DNA of 64,000 bases from Trueperella pyogenes (GTDB lineage: Bacteria; Actinomycetota; Actinomycetes; Actinomycetales; Actinomycetaceae). The position numbers and the translations under genes were made by a program. The stretch spans positions 1 through 64,000 of the forward strand of contig NZ_JVLH01000004.1 of assembly GCF_001070855.1 (NCBI RefSeq), read 5' to 3'. How positions within the stretch are numbered: the first letter of the stretch is position 1; every line of letters starts with the position of its first letter. A model generated the notes under the pieces. The model saw only the letters and a program-made list of their open reading frames with translations. It was not told where the DNA came from and did not search any database. Positions 36,444 through 47,444 of this stretch are shown in pieces.

Positions 36444-37856
36444 TCAGTCAACCTGCGCGCCTCGGTAATGAGGGTTCGCGAGGTTTTCCGGCGAAAGAAT
36501 CGCCTCGACCTCTTCATCCGAAAGCAATCCCATCTCGGCAATCACTTCGCGAACAGTCTTCCCCTCCGCAGCAGCACGCTTACCCACAACATCTCCGAGG
36601 TGGTGCCCGATAACGTCATTGAAGTACGTGACAATACCAATAGAGTTCTCAACGTAGGAACGGCAAACCTCGACATTCGCCGTGATTCCGTTGACGCAGC
36701 GCTCACGAAGAGTGTCGCACGCATTAACTAGAAGATCGATCGATTCGAAGGTTGCCTGCGCAATAACTGGCTCCATGACGTTCAACTGAAGCTGTCCAGC
36801 TTCAGCGGCCATAGTAACAGTCTGATCATTTCCAATGACCTTAAAGCAGACCTGGTTGACGACCTCGGGAATAATCGGGTTCACCTTCGCAGGCATGATC
36901 GACGAACCTGCAGCCATCTCAGGAAGATTAATTTCGTTCAAACCAGCGCGTGGTCCCGAAGCAAGCAAACGAAGGTCATTACAAATCTTCGACAGTTTCA
37001 CGGCTGTGCGCTTAATTGCCGCATGCATTGACACATACGCACCGGTGTCGGAAGTTGCCTCAACCAAGTGGGTTGCAGCCTTAACTCGAGAGCCGGTAAT
37101 ACGGCGCAAGTGACGAACAACCACGTCCTGGTAACCAGTAGGAGTATTTAACCCCGTACCGATTGCCGTTGCACCCAAGTTTGTTTCCAGGAGAAGCTCT
37201 GCATTCACTTCAAGACGCGGATCTTCCTCACGAAGCGTAACTGCAAAGGCCGTCATTTCCTGTCCAAGCGTCATCGGCACCGCATCCTGCAGCTGAGTAC
37301 GCCCCATGGTCAGCACATCACGGAACTCATCGCCCTTCGCGGCGAAAGCATCGGCAAGATCCTCTACAGCACTGCGAAGCCTCTCGATCTTTCCGTGAAG
37401 TGCCAAGCGAAATGCGGTCGGATAGGCATCGTTCGTCGACTGCGAATGATTCACGTGGTCATTGGGGTTGATCACGTCATAATCCCCACGAGGTAGCCCA
37501 AGCATCTCCAACGCGCGATTCGCAATAACCTCATTGGCATTCATATTGACGCTGGTACCCGCGCCACCCTGGAATTGATCAATCGGAAATTGATCCATGC
37601 AGGTTCCATGAGTCAAAATATCGTCACAAGCCGCAACAATAGCCTCTGCGGTCTTAGCGCTGATTACATGGAGTTCACGATTTGCCAGAGCGCAAGCCTT
37701 TTTCACCTGGATGATTGCGCGGATCATCTCAGGAACTTGGTTGATTGTCCGACCACTGATTTGATAGTTCTCAAGGGCGCGAAGCGTATGGATTCCCCAG
37801 TATGCCTCATCAGGAACTTCTCGCGTACCAAGCAGATCTTCTTCGATTCGTGCCAC
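36444..37856 (-). CDS. aspA: Aspartate ammonia-lyase
   Basis: Cytosolic enzyme converting aspartate to fumarate and ammonia. 470 residues from GTG 37854-37856, which has AAGGAG eight bases upstream; the open frame reaches 37901. The fumarase/aspartase signature [15 protein letters not shown] (catalytic Ser loop) lies near 318-332. The substrate-binding blocks [16 protein letters not shown] and [18 protein letters not shown] are intact. The aspartase-type [10 protein letters not shown] and overall length favour aspA over fumC; activity has not been shown. A strong terminator follows. Confidence 0.93.
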   Translation of the reverse strand: MARIEEDLLGTREVPDEAYWGIHTLRALENYQISGRTINQVPEMIRAIIQVKKACALANRELHVISAKTAEAIVAACDDILTHGTCMDQFPIDQFQGGAGTSVNMNANEVIANRALEMLGLPRGDYDVINPNDHVNHSQSTNDAYPTAFRLALHGKIERLRSAVEDLADAFAAKGDEFRDVLTMGRTQLQDAVPMTLGQEMTAFAVTLREEDPRLEVNAELLLETNLGATAIGTGLNTPTGYQDVVVRHLRRITGSRVKAATHLVEATSDTGAYVSMHAAIKRTAVKLSKICNDLRLLASGPRAGLNEINLPEMAAGSSIMPAKVNPIIPEVVNQVCFKVIGNDQTVTMAAEAGQLQLNVMEPVIAQATFESIDLLVNACDTLRERCVNGITANVEVCRSYVENSIGIVTYFNDVIGHHLGDVVGKRAAAEGKTVREVIAEMGLLSDEEVEAILSPENLANPHYRGAQVD

Positions 37857-37921
37857 CTGTGATTCTCCTTGAGTTGGTGTGGTCGCAGACAATAACACCA
37901 TTCTAGGTCAGAAGTTTGAGA

Positions 37922-38272
37922 CTACCTCACCAGCTCACCGGCACTGCTCGCAATATCTCCGATGGTCACCCATTGGGATACCGCGGCATCCGGGATAGTG
38001 ATTGCCAGTTCACGTTCGATGGCCGAAACAGCGGCATAAAGAGATAACTTGTCCAGATCAAGCTCGCTCAATAAGGACGAATCATCGATATTCTCTGGAA
38101 CTACTGAAGCGTTTGAAACAAGCGCATCCTGCACAACCTGACGCACGTGCTCAGCGCGTTCTTCTGCAGCCTGCTCACGTGCCCCTTCAATTGCCTCAAC
38201 AGGGGCAGCATCAGAATTCGAGGCTAAAGCCTGTCCCAGCGCATCGCCTAAAAGGTCACCGATAGTACCCAT
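37922..38272 (-). CDS. Acyl-carrier-protein-like protein lacking the phosphopantetheine serine
   Basis: 116 residues. The last ~75 align with acyl carrier proteins: SLLSELDLDKLSLYAAVSAI followed by ERELAITIPD. At the position of the modified serine in the usual D-S-L there is lysine (D-K-L, codon AAG), so it cannot carry phosphopantetheine there. The first ~40 residues are an Ala/Glu-rich helical extension. It starts seven bases after the DUF3145 gene ends, so they form a pair; DUF3145 normally sits beside the type II fatty-acid genes. Probably a repurposed or decaying carrier protein. Confidence 0.75.
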   Translation of the reverse strand: MGTIGDLLGDALGQALASNSDAAPVEAIEGAREQAAEERAEHVRQVVQDALVSNASVVPENIDDSSLLSELDLDKLSLYAAVSAIERELAITIPDAAVSQWVTIGDIASSAGELVR

Positions 38273-38278
38273 AGATTA

Positions 38279-38779
38279 TTAACCTACGCGGTTAAGCCAG
38301 CGAACAGGCGCTCCTGCTCCTGCATGACGGAAGGGCTCGAGCTCATCATCCCAAGCCTGGCCCAAAGCCAGATCGAGGCCTTCACGCAGTTCTTCATAAG
38401 AACTTGCCTTTTCGATAGCTGCACGCACGCGGTCTTCGGGAACGACGACATTGCCAACGCTGTCCATCTGCGCATGGAAAATACCCAATGACGGCGTATG
38501 CGACCAGCGTCCTGCATCGCACGAGGGGCTGGCTTCTTCGGTGACCTCGTAGCGCAGGTGCTCCCAGCCGCGTAGTGCCGAGGCCAAGCGAGCTCCCGTA
38601 CCGGCGCTTCCCACCCAGGAGTATTCGCAACGGAGCATTCCCGGGGCAGCCTCTTGGGGGGTCCACTGAAGGTGAACTTCACTTCCCAAGGCAGCACCGA
38701 CAGCCCACTCGATGTGCGGACATAGAGCGGGCGGCGTTGAGTGTACAAAAAGTACACCGCGGGTATAGGACCCTCGCAT
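38279..38779 (-). CDS. DUF3145 family protein
   Basis: 166 residues from ATG 38777-38779 with AGGAGG six bases upstream; the longer frame to 38905 lacks support. The start MRGSYTRGVLFVHSTPPALC and the AVGAALGSEVHLQWTPQ block are typical of DUF3145, an actinobacterial family found near fabD-fabH-acpP-fabF in streptomycetes. Cytosolic, function unknown. Paired here with an acyl-carrier-like protein only; the other fatty-acid genes are absent. Confidence 0.88.
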   Translation of the reverse strand: MRGSYTRGVLFVHSTPPALCPHIEWAVGAALGSEVHLQWTPQEAAPGMLRCEYSWVGSAGTGARLASALRGWEHLRYEVTEEASPSCDAGRWSHTPSLGIFHAQMDSVGNVVVPEDRVRAAIEKASSYEELREGLDLALGQAWDDELEPFRHAGAGAPVRWLNRVG

Positions 38780-38927
38780 TGTGGCCTCCTGTGTTTGAGG
38801 ATCGTCTTCCCCTACGCCCTCAATCCAATGCCACAGCAAACGGTGTGCATTCATTCTAACGCAAAAACTGCGGCGGATCGCGTGGGATCCGCCGCAGTTG
38901 CGCAAAGATCAGTTCGACATCTGTCTT

Positions 38928-39419
38928 TTAATAGTTTGCCTCGCGAATTTCACGCAGAGCGCGTTTACGCGTCTTGCGATCCAGTCGATCAATATAGAGC
39001 ATGCCGTCAAGGTGATCACACTCGTGCTGAATGCAACGAGCCATCAGTTCTTCACCCTCGATCACTACCGACTTTCCATCCAAGTCAATACCTTCGCAGC
39101 GGGCATACCACGCGCGCTCCGTGGGGAACCAAAGCTGGGGAACAGACAAACAGCCTTCGTCACCGTCCTGATACTCGTCTTTGCTGAGCTCAACGATCTT
39201 CGGGTTCAAAACGTAGCCGATCTCCCCGTCAATGTTGTACGAGAATGCACGCAGCCCCACACCAATTTGGTTGGCGGCAAGACCTGCACGTCCATCCATA
39301 TCAACGGTCTCAAGCAAGTCTTCGACCAGTGCCTTCACAGAAGCATCGATATCAGTAATGGGATCACAGGGGGTTCGAAGGACCGGATCACCGATCACAC
39401 GGATCTCACGCAGAGCCAT
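38928..39419 (-). CDS. def: Peptide deformylase
   Basis: Removes the formyl group from nascent peptides; cytosolic metal enzyme. 163 residues. All three motifs are present: [10 protein letters not shown] (GxGxAAxQ, about 42-51), DEGCLSVP (EGCLS, Cys metal ligand, about 88-95) and QHECDHLDG (HExxH, about 132-140). Its ATG (39417-39419) directly follows the proS TAA with no gap, so the two are coupled. Confidence 0.96.
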   Translation of the reverse strand: MALREIRVIGDPVLRTPCDPITDIDASVKALVEDLLETVDMDGRAGLAANQIGVGLRAFSYNIDGEIGYVLNPKIVELSKDEYQDGDEGCLSVPQLWFPTERAWYARCEGIDLDGKSVVIEGEELMARCIQHECDHLDGMLYIDRLDRKTRKRALREIREANY

Positions 39420-41231
39420 TTACTTACCCTCCCCCATCAGCTCACGATGAAGCTGCTCGATACGCTCAACCGCAGATTCAACCGGAACCTCGAAAGACTC
39501 ACCGCTTGCACGAAGACGAATCTCGACCTTTCCATCTGCCAATCCGCGGCCAATAACAACCGCAATCGGAAGACCTACCAGTTCCGCATCAGCAAACTTC
39601 ACGCCGGCAGATACCTTGCGACGATCATCAAAGAGAACATCGAAGCCATCGCGGTCCAGTGCTGATGAGATCGACTCAGCAGCCTCGAAAATCTCATCCG
39701 TCTTACCCGTAGCAAGAACGTGAACATCAAATGGTGCAATATTCGCAGGCCACGCCAAACCGCGCTCGTCACTGTTGGACTCAGCAAGTGCAGCCAGAAC
39801 ACGCGAAACACCAATGCCGTAAGAGCCCATGGTGACAACCTGGCTCTTGCCGTTTTGGTCCAGAACAGTCAGGCCCAGGGACTTTGCATACTTGCGGCCC
39901 AGCTGGAAGATATGACCAACTTCGATGCCGCGCTCCAAGTGAAGCGGACCAGAGCCATCTGGAGCCTGATCTCCCTCGCGAACTTCGGCAGCCTCGATGG
40001 TACCGTCGGCGGTAAAATCACGCCCCATCGTCAGCCAGTACACGTGCTTCCCGGGAGTATTTGCACCAGCAATCCACGTGGTTCCATCAACCACGCGAGG
40101 ATCAACCAAGAAGCGAATCCCGCCCACAGAATTACCATCCTCATCGAGGTGGCGAGCAGGCGAATTCGGTCCTGCAGCCATGGGACCGATGTAACCGGGA
40201 ACCAGCTCGGGGTGCTTTGCCAGATCTTCCGGACCGGCCATTTCAACTTCCGCTGGTGCGACCGAAGCCTCAAGACGCTTCATATCGACATCACGATCAC
40301 CAGGCACGCCCAAGAGGACGACCTCACGCTCACCGTCGGGATGCGTGAGCGTGACGACGAAGCTCTTCAACGTATCCGAGGCCTGCCAGGGGCGGTCATC
40401 GCGGGGGTAAAGCTCATTGGAGCGTTCAACCAAGGCCTCGATAGACGGAGCATTGGGAGTTTCGCGCATCTCAAATTCGGGAATCCCATCGAAAGGAAGC
40501 GGCTGCGGAGCAGGCGTCACCACGGCCTCGGCGTTGGCAGCGTAGCCTCCCGGAGAACGCACAAAAGTATCCTCACCAATCGGGCTGGGGTGAAGGAATT
40601 CCTCGGAACGAGAACCACCCATGGCACCCGACATCGCGGAAACGATGACGTACTCCAAGCCCAGACGCTTAAAGATGCGCTCGTAGGCATCGCGTTCATT
40701 CTGGTAGGCAACATCCAGACCAGCATCATCAATATCGAAGGAATATGCATCCTTCATGACGAACTCACGGCCTCGGATCAAACCCGCGCGCGGACGGGCC
40801 TCATCGCGGTACTTCGTCTGAATCTGGTAGATCGTCAGAGGCAGGTCCTTGTACGAAGAGTACTGATCCTTCACCAAGAGGGTGAACATCTCTTCATGGG
40901 TAGGAGCCAAGAGGTAGTCCCCGCCCTTACGGTCTTGCAGCTTGAACAGGGTCGGACCGTATTCATCCCAACGATCCGTAGCCTTGTAAGGCTCTGCAGG
41001 AAGAAGCGCAGGAAGGTGGACTTCCTGAGCGCCGATACGGTCCATCTCCTCACGAACAATTGCCTCTACCTTGCGCAACAGGCGCAGGCCAAGAGGAAGC
41101 CACGTGTAGATACCGGGGGCAGTACGACGAATGTAGCCCGCACGGACAAGGAGCTTATGGGAAACAACTTCGGCATCAGCCGGATCTTCGCGCAGCGTGC
41201 GCAGGAAGAAAGAGGAAAGAGTTCTTAACAC
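39420..41231 (-). CDS. proS: Prolyl-tRNA synthetase, bacterial type
   Basis: Charges tRNA-Pro. 603 residues, the usual length for the bacterial form with an inserted editing domain (about 225-410). Class II motifs: [18 protein letters not shown] (motif 1), [20 protein letters not shown] split (motif 2), and [16 protein letters not shown] (motif 3). A C-terminal anticodon-binding domain covers the last ~110 residues. It starts at GTG 41229-41231 ([15 protein letters not shown]). A 502-codon open frame on the opposite strand is a composition shadow. Confidence 0.96.
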   Translation of the reverse strand: MLRTLSSFFLRTLREDPADAEVVSHKLLVRAGYIRRTAPGIYTWLPLGLRLLRKVEAIVREEMDRIGAQEVHLPALLPAEPYKATDRWDEYGPTLFKLQDRKGGDYLLAPTHEEMFTLLVKDQYSSYKDLPLTIYQIQTKYRDEARPRAGLIRGREFVMKDAYSFDIDDAGLDVAYQNERDAYERIFKRLGLEYVIVSAMSGAMGGSRSEEFLHPSPIGEDTFVRSPGGYAANAEAVVTPAPQPLPFDGIPEFEMRETPNAPSIEALVERSNELYPRDDRPWQASDTLKSFVVTLTHPDGEREVVLLGVPGDRDVDMKRLEASVAPAEVEMAGPEDLAKHPELVPGYIGPMAAGPNSPARHLDEDGNSVGGIRFLVDPRVVDGTTWIAGANTPGKHVYWLTMGRDFTADGTIEAAEVREGDQAPDGSGPLHLERGIEVGHIFQLGRKYAKSLGLTVLDQNGKSQVVTMGSYGIGVSRVLAALAESNSDERGLAWPANIAPFDVHVLATGKTDEIFEAAESISSALDRDGFDVLFDDRRKVSAGVKFADAELVGLPIAVVIGRGLADGKVEIRLRASGESFEVPVESAVERIEQLHRELMGEGK

Positions 41232-41250
41232 ACCTCAATCCTAAAGCACA

Positions 41251-41279
41251 GCGGGCACAGGCACGAAGCCTGCACCCGC
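41251..41279 (-). terminator. Likely terminator after the SRPBCC-like gene
   Basis: Imperfect 12-base stem, 41251-41262 with 41268-41279 (two mismatched positions), 18 bases after the stop of the SRPBCC-like gene and before proS. The T run is poor. Confidence 0.4.
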
Positions 41280-41297
41280 CGTGGAGTATTGTTCAGC

Positions 41298-41807
41298 TCA
41301 CAAAGCCTCTGCGGCTTCCTTCAAATCACGCAGCATCGACATGGTCGAGTAGGACTCGGCACACACGCCGGCCCAGAGGCGCCAGATGGGAGTCGACTCG
41401 GTGGCCTGGTGACGCTCACGCAGGTGAAGGCGGGTGCGCCCATTGGCCTCGGGAAGTAGAGCAAAAGTGCAGGTACCGGTGTACTCATCCACTTCGTCTT
41501 CCCACTCCAGATTGCGTCCCGGAGCGGGAACGCGAATCACCAGGCAATCACCCTCCTGGCGGATCAGGACACGCCCGTCCTCATCCTCTTCAAAAGCAGC
41601 ATCGATGACTTCCCACACGCGAGTCGGCAGTGCGTCAATCTCTACCGCACGATCAACGACGACATCAGCATTCGGAAGCTCAAGATCGCCGGGAAGCGAG
41701 ACCGAGGCCTCAGAACGAGTCAGGCCAATACGGCGCGGAAAACCCGTCGCGTAAATTGCGCCAGCACAGCCCAGGATTCCCAGAGCAGCTACGGTACGAA
41801 TCTTCAT
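41298..41807 (-). CDS. Membrane-anchored SRPBCC-like protein
   Basis: 169 residues. An N-terminal hydrophobic segment (VAALGILGCAGAIYATGF, about 5-22) acts as a signal anchor. The rest fits a START/SRPBCC lipid- or ligand-binding fold: VDRAVEIDALPTRVWEVIDA at the start and RTRLHLRERHQA followed by a long C-terminal helix. No catalytic motif. The Cys at residue 14 is not in a convincing lipobox. Its own terminator and an upstream gap of about 80 bases suggest a single-gene unit. Confidence 0.65.
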   Translation of the reverse strand: MKIRTVAALGILGCAGAIYATGFPRRIGLTRSEASVSLPGDLELPNADVVVDRAVEIDALPTRVWEVIDAAFEEDEDGRVLIRQEGDCLVIRVPAPGRNLEWEDEVDEYTGTCTFALLPEANGRTRLHLRERHQATESTPIWRLWAGVCAESYSTMSMLRDLKEAAEAL

Positions 41808-41886
41808 AACAAATCCCCTTTGATCAGGCTGTTACACTCAATGTTCTTATACGGAAGGATACGTGAAATATTCGCGGTTGTGACCC

Positions 41887-43044
41887 TTATCGGACAACCG
41901 GCAGAACTTCGACAGATCCTTCGCCTTCTTCAAGTCCCATTTCTTCAGCAAGCAGGTTCGCATGCTTAATAAGGGTTGGGACAATGTCATCTTCGGGAAC
42001 GGTTTCAACAACCTCCCCCCGGATGAAGATCTGTCCCTTGCCATTGCCTGAGGCCACACCGAGGTCAGCCTCACGAGCCTCGCCTGGCCCATTCACGACG
42101 CAGCCCATGACGGCAACGCGAAGGGGAACAGTCAGATCCTTGAGGCCTTCGGTGACATTTTCTGCCAGCGTCCAAACATCAACCTGCGCACGCCCACAGG
42201 AAGGACAGGAAACAATCTCGAGGGTCTTCTCACGCAGGCCCATGAATTCCAAGAGCTTCGTACCGACCTTGACCTCTTCAACAGGAGGTGCCGAAAGAGA
42301 GACACGGATCGTATCGCCAATACCATCAGCCAAGAGCACGCCGAAAGCTGCGCAGGACTTAATGGTTCCCTGAAAGGCTGGCCCAGCCTCGGTCACGCCG
42401 AGGTGAAGCGGCCAATCGCCCTTTTCAGAGAGCAAACGGTAGGCCTGAATCATGGTCAAAACATCGTGGTGCTTCACCGAAATCTTGAAATCGTGGAAGT
42501 CGTTTTCTTCAAAGAGCGATGCTTCCCAGACCGCTGATTCGACAAGTGCTTCGGGGGTTGCACGACCGTACTTCTTGAGAAGACGCGGATCCAAAGAACC
42601 CGCATTCACACCAATACGTAGCGAGGTTCCATGATCGGAAGCAGCGCGGCAAATTTCCTTCACCTGATCATCGAACTTACGAATATTTCCGGGGTTCACA
42701 CGAACCGCACCGCAACCGGCCTCAATCGCTGCAAAAACATACTTCGGGTTGAAGTGAATATCAGCAATGACAGGAATACGCGATTGCTTGACAATGATCG
42801 GCAGCGCTTCAGCATCCTTATCGGTCGGGCAGGCGACACGAACAATGTCGCAGCCCGCTGCGGTGAGCTCTGCAATCTGCTGCAGCGTTGCGCCGATATC
42901 GTGGGTCTTCGTTGTGGTCATCGACTGAACAGAAACGGGAGCACCCCCGCCAACAGGCACATCCCCCACCATGATTTGACGAGTCTTGCGGCGCGGAAAA
43001 GGAGCTTCGTGGACGCTGGGCATCCCTAAGTTTATTTCAGTCAC
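41887..43044 (-). CDS. ispG: 4-hydroxy-3-methylbut-2-enyl diphosphate synthase
   Basis: Iron-sulfur enzyme of the MEP isoprenoid pathway, 385 residues. I start at GTG 43042-43044, with GGGAG upstream; [20 protein letters not shown] follows. The N-terminal barrel includes [14 protein letters not shown], and the cluster-binding cysteines are in [12 protein letters not shown] and [16 protein letters not shown]. It lies downstream of the M50 protease and dxr, the standard actinobacterial MEP order. The open frame extends into the M50 gene but without support. Confidence 0.95.
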   Translation of the reverse strand: MTEINLGMPSVHEAPFPRRKTRQIMVGDVPVGGGAPVSVQSMTTTKTHDIGATLQQIAELTAAGCDIVRVACPTDKDAEALPIIVKQSRIPVIADIHFNPKYVFAAIEAGCGAVRVNPGNIRKFDDQVKEICRAASDHGTSLRIGVNAGSLDPRLLKKYGRATPEALVESAVWEASLFEENDFHDFKISVKHHDVLTMIQAYRLLSEKGDWPLHLGVTEAGPAFQGTIKSCAAFGVLLADGIGDTIRVSLSAPPVEEVKVGTKLLEFMGLREKTLEIVSCPSCGRAQVDVWTLAENVTEGLKDLTVPLRVAVMGCVVNGPGEAREADLGVASGNGKGQIFIRGEVVETVPEDDIVPTLIKHANLLAEEMGLEEGEGSVEVLPVVR

Positions 43045-43135
43045 CTTGTCATTATCTCCCACTTGTATGCAGCTGGCACCCGGGCCAGCCAGAGGCTGAT
43101 GAAAACCGATGAAAGCTCGCAGTGCTGTGAGCGGC

Positions 43136-44365
43136 CTATTGCAGGCTGATTGGCACGACGATGTCTGCAATCATCAGCAGGACCGTCATCGCTACCAAAA
43201 TAGTGCCCATCGTGTATGTCAGTGGCATAAGCCGCGCAGTATCGACCGGTGGCGGCACTTCTCTTCCACATACCCGAGCAAGGCCTCGCCGAATCCATTC
43301 GTAGATTGCCGGAACGATATGTCCACCATCGAGCGGCGGGAAAGGAAGAAGATTAAACACGAAGAGCGCCATGTTGAGAGAAGCCAGAATCGACAGTAAT
43401 AGCGCCGCCGATCGCATCCAGCCGCCGCTGCTTGCCGTAGCATCAGACGACGTTGCATCTGCAGCAATCCTGCCGATACCGACGACCGACATGACGCCAC
43501 CCGAATCACGGGGTGCACCCGTGAAAATCGAACGGCCAACATCCCACAGGGCAATTGGCAGGCGGGCAACAACGCTCACTGTGCCGGTAAAGGTCTCCCC
43601 TACGGCGGAGGCGACAGTTCCTACGCTGGCAGCTTGATATTCAGTCCCCGCAATGACACCAATGCTGACGCTATCTCCCGATCGCAACGGATCAACTTTC
43701 ACATGAAAAAGTTGGCCATTTCGCAGGTAGTCAATATCGATACTGCCCTGTGAGCCTGCAACGTTTTGACGCATCTGCTCCCACGAGGTCACGGCACTAC
43801 CGTTGACTCCTGTGATCGTATCCCCCGCTCGAATACCTGCGGCGTATGCCGGCGCATCGACAGTGGCTCCCTGAGTAGTCAGCTGCTGCGGAACCTCACT
43901 CAGCGTCAAAGAAGCTTTGGGAATTCCAATTCCGACCAGAGCAATCGATAGGAAGAGAATTGAAAGGAACAGATTGACCAGCGGACCACTGATCATGACG
44001 ATGATCTTCTGTGCGGGATGAAGAAGATAAAATGCGCGAGAGCCGAAGCCTTCAGGAATTTCTTCCATGCTGGCCTCACGAGCCTCCTGGGCAAGGGTCG
44101 GCTTTCCGCGTCGATTCGTCGTTTTCACCCCGTCACGAGCCGGTGCAAACATCCCTACCAAACGAACGTAGCCACCCAGAAGAATCGCTCGAAGAGAATA
44201 GGTCGTCTCCCCTTTTTTGACGCCAAAAATCTGAGGCCCAAAACCAACAGCAAATTCAGGAACGTAAACGCCAAATTTCTTTGCAGGAATCATATGGCCA
44301 CATTCGTGAAGTGCGACAGAAATTAACAACCCCACGACGATGACTAGAACACCGATAATTCCCAC
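43136..44365 (-). CDS. rseP: M50 site-2 protease (RseP/Rip1 type)
   Basis: Intramembrane zinc metalloprotease of 409 residues that cleaves membrane-bound anti-sigma factors or signal-peptide remnants. HECGH at residues 20-24 in the first transmembrane helix is the zinc site; [15 protein letters not shown] near the C-terminus supplies the third ligand (Asp). A PDZ domain (about 165-250, with [16 protein letters not shown]) sits between transmembrane segments. It lies between dxr and ispG, as in mycobacteria (Rip1). Confidence 0.93.
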   Translation of the reverse strand: MGIIGVLVIVVGLLISVALHECGHMIPAKKFGVYVPEFAVGFGPQIFGVKKGETTYSLRAILLGGYVRLVGMFAPARDGVKTTNRRGKPTLAQEAREASMEEIPEGFGSRAFYLLHPAQKIIVMISGPLVNLFLSILFLSIALVGIGIPKASLTLSEVPQQLTTQGATVDAPAYAAGIRAGDTITGVNGSAVTSWEQMRQNVAGSQGSIDIDYLRNGQLFHVKVDPLRSGDSVSIGVIAGTEYQAASVGTVASAVGETFTGTVSVVARLPIALWDVGRSIFTGAPRDSGGVMSVVGIGRIAADATSSDATASSGGWMRSAALLLSILASLNMALFVFNLLPFPPLDGGHIVPAIYEWIRRGLARVCGREVPPPVDTARLMPLTYTMGTILVAMTVLLMIADIVVPISLQ

Positions 44366-44386
44366 GAAAATCCTTTTTCTTTCCTC

Positions 44387-45580
44387 TCACATGATGTGAG
44401 AACGAGCAGAAGCCTTCGCCCACTCTTGGGCGCCAAGAATATCGTCCAGCGTAGGCTCATCGATGCCTTGGTGCTCGGCCAGAACTTCCTCAAGAAGATC
44501 CACGATTGACAGATACGCAAGCTGTCCGCGTAGAAATGCATCAACGAAAACTTCGTTTGCGGCGTTGTACACAGCGGGATGGGTCGGCGATTCACTAACA
44601 GCCGCACGTGCCAAATTTATCGCTGGGAAAGTCTGCGAATCAACCGGCTCAAAAGTCCATTCTTGTCGCTGAAGGAAATCCACCGGTTTTTCGATATCTG
44701 GAAGTCGCTTGGGCCATGTCAATCCCAATGCAATAGGAAGCTTCATATCGGGGGGCGAGGCTTGTGCAATCGTCGCCCCGTCCTTCCAGGTCACCATGGA
44801 GTGAACGATGGACTGAGGATGGACAACTGGGACAATATCCGAGGCGGGAACATCGAACAGAAGATGCGCCTCGATGAGTTCTAGGCCTTTATTGACCAGA
44901 GTGGATGAGTTAATGGTGACAACAGGTCCCATATTCCACGTTGGGTGCGCCAGCGCCTGCTGCGGGGTTACTTCCGCTAGATCAGCGCGTTTCTTTCCCC
45001 TAAAAGGCCCTCCCGAGGCCGTGAGAACCAATTGCGCAAGCTCACTCTTGCCGGTGACTCGCTGTGCGGTCAAACCTCTTTCGTGAACTCCGCTGGCAAG
45101 ACATTGGGCAATGGCCGAGTGTTCTGAATCGACGGGGACGATTTGCCCATCGCGCTTCATTGCACGCCGAACTAGGGGGCCACCAACAACCAAGGATTCT
45201 TTATTTGCCAAGGCAAGGGTCGATCCGGCCCCGAGGGCGGCAAGGGTGGGACCAAGGCCAACACCGCCGGTAATACCGTTGAGGACGACTGCATGAGGGA
45301 AGGACCCCGCAATCTGTGTTGAGGCATCCGGCCCAACCAAAATCTCTGGAATTTCACCAGCAGCTGCAGCAATCAGGCGCTCAAGGCTGTGCGCATCACC
45401 ATCGTGGATGCCAACGACCCGAGGTCGATAACGAACACATTGCTCCGCCAAAAGCTCAAGAGAGCGGCCGCCAGCGCTCAGCGCGACAACCTCGAAATCG
45501 TCGTGGTGCTGGTCAATAACCTCAAGCGCCTGTGTGCCGATTGATCCCGTAGAACCAAGCAGAACAACCTGTGTACTCAT
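44387..45580 (-). CDS. dxr: 1-deoxy-D-xylulose 5-phosphate reductoisomerase
   Basis: Second step of the MEP pathway, NADPH-dependent, cytosolic. 397 residues. The NADPH fold LLGSTGSIGTQALEVI (about 7-22), the metal and substrate region VDSEHSAIAQCLA (about 150-162), TASGGPFRG loop (about 187-195) and NKGLELIEAHLLF are conserved. It starts three bases before the stop of the divIVA-like gene upstream and precedes the M50 protease gene by about 20 bases. Confidence 0.96.
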   Translation of the reverse strand: MSTQVVLLGSTGSIGTQALEVIDQHHDDFEVVALSAGGRSLELLAEQCVRYRPRVVGIHDGDAHSLERLIAAAAGEIPEILVGPDASTQIAGSFPHAVVLNGITGGVGLGPTLAALGAGSTLALANKESLVVGGPLVRRAMKRDGQIVPVDSEHSAIAQCLASGVHERGLTAQRVTGKSELAQLVLTASGGPFRGKKRADLAEVTPQQALAHPTWNMGPVVTINSSTLVNKGLELIEAHLLFDVPASDIVPVVHPQSIVHSMVTWKDGATIAQASPPDMKLPIALGLTWPKRLPDIEKPVDFLQRQEWTFEPVDSQTFPAINLARAAVSESPTHPAVYNAANEVFVDAFLRGQLAYLSIVDLLEEVLAEHQGIDEPTLDDILGAQEWAKASARSHIM

Positions 45581-45583
45581 GTG

Positions 45584-46135
45584 TCAGTTCACTGAAAGAA
45601 GGATTTCAACGGCGCGCCCAAGATAGGCATCGACCGGACCCATTGCATAGGCTTTTTTACCGCGCGCGGACTTGAAAAGCGCATGCCGCACATCATCAGC
45701 AGCCAGATCCTCACGATCGTCAAAGAAAGCTGCAATCTGGTCCAAAAGGTCATCGACCTGTTCAGCGTTATAGCCGATTCCCGAACGGGGATGTGAAAAA
45801 CGCTGTCCATAGGGGCGGAGCAGACGCGGATACAGTGTCGTCGCACGATCGGCTACCTTTTCGTACCAAGCGCCTTCGCCATTAACAGCGATGTGATCGG
45901 CACGGTCGCGCTGGACAAAAGCAGCTTCAAGTCGGCTCATTGCCGCATCTACCGCTTGGGTGTCATAGCCATTACGTTGCCTCGGGAAGGACGCTTGACG
46001 AACCTGTTCAGCACTGAACTGTTCAGCCGGAAGCCCTCCTTCATATGCATGACGAGCATCGATGAAGAACTCATCTACGGCATCCTTACCGTAACCGCGC
46101 CGGAAAATTCCCGTAGTCGGGAAAGCGTCGCTCAT
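45584..46135 (-). CDS. DivIVA-domain repeat protein
   Basis: 183 residues containing repeated short DivIVA-like modules, each with the pattern F-x-R/P-x-x-x-G-Y-x-x-x-x-V-D: FRRGYGKDAVDEFF, FPRQRNGYDTQAVD, FSHPRSGIGYNAEQVDD and FKSARGKKAYAMGPVDAYL. No coiled-coil tail as in true DivIVA/Wag31. Probably cytosolic or associated with the cell pole; role unknown. Start ATG 46133-46135 overlaps the rlmN stop (TGATG) with GAGGAG upstream. Confidence 0.75.
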   Translation of the reverse strand: MSDAFPTTGIFRRGYGKDAVDEFFIDARHAYEGGLPAEQFSAEQVRQASFPRQRNGYDTQAVDAAMSRLEAAFVQRDRADHIAVNGEGAWYEKVADRATTLYPRLLRPYGQRFSHPRSGIGYNAEQVDDLLDQIAAFFDDREDLAADDVRHALFKSARGKKAYAMGPVDAYLGRAVEILLSVN

Positions 46136-47373
46136 CACTTCTCCTCTTCGTGTGCACTATTTTCACGTGCACTCTGACGTGCACGCTCACGGTTATTAAC
46201 AGCCGTTGCGAGCTGACCGCAAGCCCCGTCGATATCGGAACCACGTGTGTCTCGAATCGTTGTCGAGATTCCATTGTCTCGCAGCGTCTTCACAAATGCA
46301 TCCTGCGCCCGACGGGTGGATGCAGTCCAGATCGAACCAGGAGTGGGATTCAACGGAATGGGATTGACGTGTGCCCATCCCTTGCCTCTCTTGTTGAGTT
46401 CATCTGCTAGCAACTGAGCACGCCAAACCTGATCGTTCATGTCTTTAATCAGCGCATACTCGATAGAAACGCGCCGACCAGTAGCCACAAAGTACCTACG
46501 CGCCGCGTCCAGAAGCTCCCCGACTTTCCATCTGGAATTAATAGGAATGAGCTCATCGCGAAGGTCATCATCCGGTGTGTGCAGTGAGACCGCAAGAGTC
46601 ACCGGAAGACCTTCTTGAGAGAGACGATCAATTGCGGGAACCAAGCCAACCGTTGAAACCGTCACGTTCCGTGCAGACATCCCAAAACCGGCAGGTGCGG
46701 GATCGATAATGCGGTGAAGAGCTGCGACTACTGCCTTGTAGTTGGCTAAAGGCTCCCCCATTCCCATGAAGACCACATTTGACAGGTGTGTTGGAGAGCC
46801 CCCAACCAGCCCTTCTTCACATGCTTGGTGGGCAGCACGCACTTGGTCAATAATCTCTGCGGTTGAAAGATTTCGGGTGAGCCCCATCTGCCCCGTAGCG
46901 CAGAAAGGACAACCCATGCCGCATCCAGCTTGGGAAGAGATGCAGAGCGTCGTACGGTCGGTATAGCGCATCAAAACAGATTCGACGCGGGCACCATCAT
47001 AAAGTTCCCATAGGTGCTTGAGCGTTTCCCCGCCATCAGCTTCCAGAACAGCAACCTCACGGACAAGAGATGGAAGGAGAGTCGATGCAATAAGATCGTG
47101 GGCGCTCTTTGGCACGTCCGTCATGAAAGCAGGATCGCTGATATGACGCTCAAAGTAGTGGCGCGACAACTGATCAGCGCGGAAGGAAGGAAGTCCGGCC
47201 TCGGAGACAAACTCCTTGCGTTCCTTCTGATCAAAATCTGCAAGGTGGCGAGGAGCCTTACCGCGCCGACGCGCTGCAAAAGTAACTCGAGGCTTCGCAT
47301 CAGGCGAGGTCGCACCCTCTGGTAACTGGTCGGTTGGGCGAACTTCTCGTCTTGCTCGATTGGTTGTGCTCAT
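46135..47373 (-). CDS. rlmN: 23S rRNA/tRNA (adenine-C2)-methyltransferase RlmN
   Basis: Radical SAM methylase acting on 23S rRNA A2503 and tRNA A37. 412 residues from ATG 47371-47373, with GGAGGAG upstream. Cluster motif [14 protein letters not shown] (CxxxCxxC). The N-terminal RlmN domain ([15 protein letters not shown]) and the late cysteine region near [13 protein letters not shown] are conserved. The first ~45 residues are a basic extension. It is upstream of and overlaps the DivIVA-like gene. Confidence 0.95.
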   Translation of the reverse strand: MSTTNRARREVRPTDQLPEGATSPDAKPRVTFAARRRGKAPRHLADFDQKERKEFVSEAGLPSFRADQLSRHYFERHISDPAFMTDVPKSAHDLIASTLLPSLVREVAVLEADGGETLKHLWELYDGARVESVLMRYTDRTTLCISSQAGCGMGCPFCATGQMGLTRNLSTAEIIDQVRAAHQACEEGLVGGSPTHLSNVVFMGMGEPLANYKAVVAALHRIIDPAPAGFGMSARNVTVSTVGLVPAIDRLSQEGLPVTLAVSLHTPDDDLRDELIPINSRWKVGELLDAARRYFVATGRRVSIEYALIKDMNDQVWRAQLLADELNKRGKGWAHVNPIPLNPTPGSIWTASTRRAQDAFVKTLRDNGISTTIRDTRGSDIDGACGQLATAVNNRERARQSARENSAHEEEK

Positions 47374-47444
47374 TCGTTGCTCCTCCTCTCCCCGTGCATA
47401 GCCTAGTCGCATGCACCCTCAAGTGCTTTCATTCAGATGCGAAC

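Noticed and set aside
39720-41228. 502-codon open frame on the plus strand, opposite proS
   Set aside because: It mirrors proS codon by codon; no domain, start context or family match. Long antisense frames arise from codon bias in a conserved gene.
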